Assembly: GCF_024679095.1 (NCBI RefSeq)
Contig: NC_066529.1
Span: 5,176,866-5,240,865 of the forward strand
Length of the DNA: 64,000 bases
Direction: 5' to 3'
DNA from: Eriocheir sinensis
Lineage: Eukaryota; Arthropoda; Malacostraca; Decapoda; Varunidae
Below, in pieces: positions 58,219 to 64,000 of the stretch; position 1 is the first letter of the stretch; each line of letters starts with the position of its first letter. The notes below the pieces were generated by a model. The model had not been told where the DNA came from. It searched no databases and saw only the letters and a program-made list of their open reading frames with translations. A program made the position numbers and the translations under genes.

Positions 58219-58394
58219 CGAGACGATGTAATACAGACATTGGTGGGATTTTCTTTTCAGACCGAGTCGTCCTACACTGGAACAACCTCCCTGTAGTAGT
58301 TGTAAGTGCGGTAACCACCAACTTCTCAAATATCTGCCAAGATCGTTATTACGTTGCAACAGAGCCAATAAGCTTCCTGTTCCTGCCTTTCTAA
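58219..58394 (+). pseudogene. C-terminal fragment of a non-LTR retrotransposon RT
   Basis: The frame to the TAA near 58394 reads FFSDRVVLHWNNLP, then VVVVSAVTTNFSN, followed by a diverged end. Many LINE (CR1/Jockey-like) pol proteins end with FFxxRVVxxWNxLPxxVVxAxSxxxFKxxLD. The motif order and spacing match, with the final KxxLD region changed. Only about 55 codons are present, joined upstream to a pyrimidine repeat, so the rest of the element is gone. It lies 700 bp before two copies of interspersed family A. The clade cannot be settled from this piece. Confidence 0.5.
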
Positions 58395-58492
58395 GTTTCC
58401 ATGTATCCTCCTCCGCCTCCTCCTCCTCTTCTTCCTTGTCGTCCTCGTCCTCTTACTATTAACTTTCTATCTCCCATTTTTACCAGTCAGTG

Positions 58493-58742
58493 TTACCACC
58501 ACAAAACAAAATCCAGTCCGTTTGTGAAATACATTAACTCACTCTCATAAGTAGACAGTTCAACAGACTCTTCTCCTCCCTTCGCTCTACTTGAACGTCG
58601 TTTTTTTATTGTCGCTGACGCCTTGAAGTACTGAGATAAGGCTCTGCTGGACCTGTTTTTGGCGCAGTCTGGTTGAAAAGGCATTCCTGTCTGGCCCACA
58701 TGGACTGTCTGTAACATCTTCCATAATACTGCCGATACTTTA
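58493..58742 (-). CDS. Unassigned candidate exon (74-codon ATG frame)
   Basis: On the minus strand CACTTCCCCTCCCAG, a good 3' splice-site look-alike, ends at 58743. It is followed by an open frame: KVSAVLWKMLQTVHVGQTG..., with ATG at 58717 and a stop near 58493. The peptide uses all residue classes, is rich in Lys/Arg in the middle (KKRRSSRAK) and has no low-complexity run, which sets it apart from nearly all other frames of the window. I recognise no domain. The upstream exon was not found, and position next to a LINE fragment allows a transposon origin or chance. Confidence 0.18.
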
Positions 58743-58889
58743 CTGGGAGGGGAAGTGGGTCATGGCCAATGGGGGTGTTTTGATACGGACGGTAAAATGG
58801 GTTCTGCTCATATTCCTTTTGAAGAGCGTGTGAAGTGTATTTTTGGTTAGATTGTGTACACGGGGTTGAAAGCTACTTATGATCCTTGA

Positions 58890-59024
58890 GAGGAGGGTAT
58901 CAGGACACCTCTGAGCTTTTTCTAGGAGCAGCGAATAGCGTGCTTTTTTTCATTATTATTTCCTTTTTTTTTTTTTTTTTTTTTTTGCCCTTGAGCTGCC
59001 TCCTTTGCTATATAAAAAAAAAAG
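58890..59024 (-). mobile_element. Interspersed repeat family A, copy 8
   Basis: ACACCTCTGAGCTTTTTCTA, GGAGCAGCGAATAGCGTGC, T-run with CATTATTATT, a 26-T run, GCCCTTGAGCTGCCTCCTTT, GCTATAT, then A10. The internal T-run is much longer than in other copies. Confidence 0.85.
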
Positions 59025-59280
59025 TTAATTATCCAAGTCTGGTTTGTAAATCAAGGAAAATAAAGCTGAATGATCTTTGAAACCAAGCTGCTCAACCTCC
59101 TAATCAAGCATCTTCGTTCTTCCATACCTTGTGAACTCGTAAACCCTGTCATCGTCTGTCTTCCCTTCTCCTCCCCACGACTTAGTCTTTCGTGAAGGGA
59201 ATATCCCGACGCCCCCGTAAAGGATATTGGCTTTTTTTATATAAATTATTCTGTAGCCTTTTTTTTTTGTGGGAGGAACT
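59025..59280. other. Single-copy sequence
   Basis: No feature recognised. Confidence 0.4.
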
Positions 59281-59351
59281 TATTGTTAGTTTTTTCCCTT
59301 CTTTTTTTCTGGTTTATCAAGTCCTTGGCCTGCCTCCGCTGTCGTAAAAAT
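59281..59351 (-). mobile_element. Interspersed repeat family A, copy 9 (very diverged)
   Basis: TTATTGTTAG, T-runs, then CCTTGGCCTGCCTCCGCTGT, CGTAAAAA matches the CCCTTGAGCTGCCTCCTTTG-GTAAAAA end of the family. It lies 260 bp after copy 8 in the same direction. Confidence 0.4.
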
Positions 59352-59591
59352 CTAAAGGGTCGACTTTGTTCGTGTGTGAGAAAAACATATTAAATAACCT
59401 TTCAAAACACGCGATTAACATCCTTCGTCTTATCTCGACTGTACGAAAAACATGCTTGATAGTCTTTTAAAAACACACCTTTGTTGCGTTCACCTCAGCC
59501 TGATCTGGTCTGAGTAGATCATAAAGGTTAAAAATATAATAATCTTAATAATCTAAAAAAACTGGGTCATCATTCACTCGGCTTTGTTCTT

Positions 59592-59648
<57 letters not shown>

Positions 59649-59794
59649 AAAATAAATACTAATAAGATTTACCGCTCGCTGGTGTTTGGACAGATATCTC
59701 TGATGAATAATACAGCTAGATAATGCAAATAAATCCTCTTGAATAATTACTCACAGGAAAACAGTGTGCATGTCCCCTTCCACCCCACCCCATC

Positions 59795-59856
<62 letters not shown>

Positions 59857-59939
59857 CGCTCTCGCTTCTCTCGCTCCCTACCAGACTCTCTCTACCAGAC
59901 TCACGCTCTCTACCAGACTCTCTCTACCAGACTCCCGCT
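59352..59939. other. Single-copy sequence with (GT)25 and (CT)28
   Basis: GT 59596-59646 and CT 59797-59853. Then a short CTCTACCAGACT(CTC) repeat, about 20-bp unit, at 59875-59940. Confidence 0.8.
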
Positions 59940-60130
59940 CTCCTGCTCCCAAACGCCGGCCAGACTGATCGACCCACTCGTCTTCCTCACTCGCCGCCCC
60001 TTGACACACTGTTTGGCGGCGGCGGCCGGGTGTGGGAGGCGCCGCGGCCACCTGCACACACCTGCACGCCGCTGATACGGGTCGGGAAGGTAGACGGAGA
60101 CAGAGACTAAGATAAATTGTCGCCGGTGTG
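59940..60130. other. CpG-rich patch
   Basis: GGCGGCGGCGGCC and GCGCCGCGGCC lie in a 190-bp GC-rich island between two long microsatellites. No exon or promoter motif set is seen. Confidence 0.45.
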
Positions 60131-60206
60131 TGTGGAAAGGTGGATACGCAGGAAGAACTTTTATTCCTTCCCAAGTTCCTGGAAGACTGATATGTTTACC
60201 TTTTGC

Positions 60207-60213
<7 letters not shown>

Positions 60214-60294
<81 letters not shown>
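60214..60294. repeat. (GT)40 microsatellite
   Basis: Pure GT run. Confidence 0.98.
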
Positions 60295-60296
<2 letters not shown>

Positions 60297-60370
60297 ATTA
60301 AAGATATGTTTGCAGAAAAGTTTTTGAATAGCTGTATTTGTGGCATCTCCTCGAGTATTTGAACCGTTGT

Positions 60371-60905
60371 TGAAGGTATGATGGAAACGAAGCTAGTGTT
60401 TGATTTTCATTTGTAAGGATAAACAACATGGTCGAGAACGAAACACCTGAGAAAGAGAAATACACACATCTAGGACAGGAAATCGGTCCAAACTAAGTAC
60501 ACGGAAAAGGCATCAGAAGACGAATGTGGATGGAGTGGCGAGCTTTTGGTAAACATCTTAAGATCCTAAATAGAAATCTGTCTCTCATTGAAGAAAAAGG
60601 CTTACCATTAGTGTATCCTGTCTTAACGGACGATTCAGAAACTGGGAGCCCTACAAAATAGAGAGAAAAGCCGAACTACACAAAGTTAAATGGAGAAAAA
60701 TTGTTGTTTAATAAATAAGGCGAGCAGAGAGTATTGGGAAGATTGGAAGCTAGTGTCATGGATTAAAGGATAAGGTTGAAGATTTTCTAATGACGTTTAA
60801 TGAAAAGGAAATGGACTTGAACAGGTTATTATATCATGAGTATAACTAACAACCGATGAACAGCCTAAGTAAAGCAATGGTAATGTAGGAATTGTAGAAG
60901 TTGGG
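60371..60905 (+). pseudogene. Non-LTR retrotransposon reverse transcriptase relic
   Basis: One + frame (phase of 60422) carries, in the right order, the pieces of the C-terminal half of the arthropod RTE-like endonuclease/reverse transcriptase: NNMVENETPEKEKYTHLGQE (60422), RRRMWMEWRAFGK (60518), PVLTDDSETG (60617; family PVLTYGSETW), EQRVLG (60722), then KRKWT*TGYYIMSITNNR*TA*VKQW-like sequence (60803; family KxKWxWAGHIxRxxDNRWTxxVxxW). At least nine stop codons interrupt it, three of them at 60494, 60659 and 60716. Two of the later ones replace the family's tryptophans (TGG to TGA). No net frameshift is seen over about 480 bp, so decay is by substitution. The catalytic RT core and endonuclease upstream are absent. 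The clade name RTE is from memory of similar proteins and not tested. Confidence 0.8.
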
Positions 60906-62149
<1,244 letters not shown>

Positions 62150-62226
<77 letters not shown>

Positions 62227-62255
62227 ATTAGTCACTGAAACGTGTCATGGTTCTG

Positions 62256-62317
<62 letters not shown>
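62150..62317. repeat. Two (CT)n runs 32 bp apart
   Basis: CT 62150-62224 and 62257-62317, separated by unique sequence. Confidence 0.97.
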
Positions 62318-62321
<4 letters not shown>

Positions 62322-62369
62322 CTTACTATCTTCATGAAGCTTTAGTCTTCCTTGTGTAAGTTAGGTTAT

Positions 62370-62790
62370 TTTTGTTGAAGACTTCTTCCTCCTCATTTCT
62401 TTCTTCTTCTCTTTCCTTTTTTCCTGTTTCTTCATCTTCTTCTTCTTGGGTGCTCTTGGTTATGTTTTCTCTGTTTTGTGTCTTCATTTGCATCACAGTT
62501 ATCATCATCATCATCATCTTCTTGCTCCTCTTTCTGTTTCAGTCTTACTTCCTTTTCATTGTCTTCCTCGTATTCTCCTTCCTTTCTAAGTTGTCTCTCT
62601 TTTTCATATCTTAAGAGTTGCCTTTCTTCTTTTCCATTTTATTCATCATCACCATCTTCTTCTTCGTCTTCTTTATCCTCCCTCATATTTTCTTCCTTTT
62701 CCTCATTTCCTCCTCATCTTCCTCACTCCACTGCAGTCCCACATCTCGGCTCAAATGTTCGTGTTTTTCACACTTTTCTCTCCCTCTCCT
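62370..62790. repeat. Pyrimidine-rich domain with (TTC)n
   Basis: T/C-rich, CTTCTTC and ATCATC triplets. Frames are low complexity. Confidence 0.75.
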
Positions 62791-63109
62791 TTTCCCAGGT
62801 CGTGTGTCTAACTGGTGTTCCATTTTCTATTCACATAAAGGTAAGCATTGAGGGGGTACTCCAGCTTCCCATTAGAGAACACGGCTGAGGAGGGGGAGCT
62901 TAAAAATACCCAACTCTCAAAAGGCCCTCTACCACCACCCATCTCTCTCTTTCTATCCCTTTCTTGGTTTTCTCTTCAACCAACAAAGACTTTCTCTTCC
63001 CAACCTGTGCTTCTTCGTGACCGGTGGGCTGGAGGCTGAAGCGACCCCATTCATTTTGTTTAGTCGTAGGTAAAAACAGAAAACGAAGGTTATTTATGGC
63101 ACTGAGTGG
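62791..63109. other. Mixed sequence
   Basis: No feature recognised. Confidence 0.4.
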
Positions 63110-63545
63110 AAGGAGAAGGGACGGAGGGAAGGAGAGCGAGGGGTTGAGTGAGTGAATGAGAGGGAGGAGGAAGGACGGTCTGAACACTTGGAAGAGATGA
63201 AGGAGGAGGAGGAGGAGGAGGAGGAGGAGGAGGAGAAAAAGAATGTGGTAGATTGGGTACGAGAGGAAAGAAAGGGGGTATGGCATAATTTGGAGGGGGA
63301 ACTAGAGAGGGAAGAAGGAAAGGAGGGAGGAGAGGCTATGAGGTGAAGAACTGGAGGTCAAGACGAGGAGAGCAGGGGTAGAAAAGGAGAGAACGAAAGG
63401 GTGAGAAATAAAATGATGCGGTAACGATACCGGGAAGGAGAAAAATGGGTCAAATAAGAGGATGAGAGGGAGGAACGAAGATGTAGGGTTGTAAGGAGAC
63501 TAGAGTAGGTGGAAGAGGAGGAGGAGGAGAGAGATACAGGGGTGG
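63110..63545. repeat. Purine-rich domain with (GGA)13
   Basis: A/G-rich, GGA triplets at 63195-63236. AAATTGGAAATTGGAAATTG forms a small three-unit repeat at 63555. Confidence 0.85.
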
Positions 63546-63689
63546 AAGCGGACGGAAATTGGAAATTGGAAATTGTAATGTAAGAGACGGCGGTGTCGTC
63601 TCTCCCGGAGCCGGGCACTCCTTGGCCTGCGACGAGGTGTGTCCTGCTTCGTGAGGAGTCATGTTGCGGCACGTTAATATGTTTCTGTA

Positions 63690-63995
63690 ATATCATCAGT
63701 GGATAGAGCGTATGCCTCACAACCAGAAGGACCGGGGTTCGATTCCCCGGCCGGGTGAAGATATGTTGGGTTTATATTCTTTCACGTGTAGCCCCTGTTC
63801 ACCTAGCAGAGAGCAGGTACGTGACGTCAGGCAAGGAGTTGTGACTTCGTGTCGCGTTGTTTTGTGTGTGAGTGGTCTCAGTCCTACCCAAATATCGGTA
63901 CTATGAGCTCTGTGCTCTTCCGTAGGGGAACGGCTGGCTGTCATGAGAGAGACCCGCAGCAGACCAAGAGGTGAATCACACACACACATCTTTAC
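63690..63995 (+). mobile_element. tRNA-derived SINE
   Basis: ATCAGTGGATAGAGCG (63695) matches the D-arm/A-box and GGGGTTCGATTCCCC (63735) the T-arm/B-box of a tRNA, 30-40 bp apart as in a Pol III promoter. The anticodon-loop position reads CTCACAA (anticodon CAC, valine-like), but the stem (TATGC opposite CCAGA) is broken, and no acceptor-stem partner precedes the A-box. So it is not a working tRNA. A body of about 230 bp follows with AGCAGAGAGCAGGTACGTGA, GAGTTGTGACTTCG, GTGGTCTCAGTCCTACCCAA, ATGAGCTCTGTGCTCTTCCG and AACGGCTGGCTGTCATGAGA. It ends in CACACACA near 63978-63988, close to the window edge. No target duplication could be checked. Confidence 0.85.
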
Positions 63996-64000
63996 CCTTA

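Noticed and set aside
63693..63765. Functional tRNA-Val gene
   Set aside because: The anticodon stem is mismatched and there is no acceptor stem. The downstream body marks it as a SINE.

Overview
The window looks like intergenic or intronic nuclear DNA from an arthropod, most likely a decapod crustacean (crab-like). The grounds are: no compact gene arrangement, no recognisable exon or operon, an exceptional load of long uninterrupted (GA/CT)n, (CA/GT)n and (GGA/CCT)n microsatellites, a tRNA-derived SINE, remnants of two non-LTR retrotransposon reverse transcriptases, and nine copies of a short poly-A-tailed interspersed repeat. No species name can be proved from the sequence. I find no intact protein-coding gene, rRNA or functional tRNA that I can defend. 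Nearly all long open frames are translations of dinucleotide runs, of homopurine/homopyrimidine tracts, or of tandem repeats whose period is a multiple of three.

Layout. 1-9.8 kb: pyrimidine-rich then purine-rich blocks, several minisatellites, the first interspersed-repeat copy (2451-2579), long GA/CT runs. 9.8-16.3 kb: single-copy sequence (10.8-12.4 kb), a 98-bp minisatellite, many microsatellites. 16.4-21.2 kb: a 30-bp array with one TGACGT per unit, a decayed 55-90-bp array, two interspersed-repeat copies, an 82-bp tandem duplication. 21.2-31.8 kb: alternating purine and pyrimidine domains with tandem duplications of 48, 51, about 101, 150 and 191 bp and a 1.2-kb purine array. 32-41 kb: compound CCT/GT/GGA and CT/GT loci, a 155-bp array, a 123-126-bp array, a decayed array near 39 kb. 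41.5 kb: the best core-promoter-like site (TATATAA 30 bp before TCAGC). 42-48 kb: 121-, 150- and 105-bp duplications, pyrimidine domains, a 21-bp array of ATTCC sites. 48.6-50.8 kb: a large inverted repeat with arms of about 300 bp. 51.05-51.3 kb: a foldback, MITE-like element. 53-57 kb: more 140-190-bp duplications. 58.2-61 kb: two degraded reverse-transcriptase fragments and two interspersed-repeat copies. 63.69 kb to the end: a tRNA-derived SINE.

No pathway can be described because no working gene is seen. The window's content is repeat biology: continual short tandem duplication (often near 150 bp), microsatellite growth, and non-autonomous retroposons with the degraded remains of LINEs. 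All alignments and periods were made by eye, so identities are approximate.
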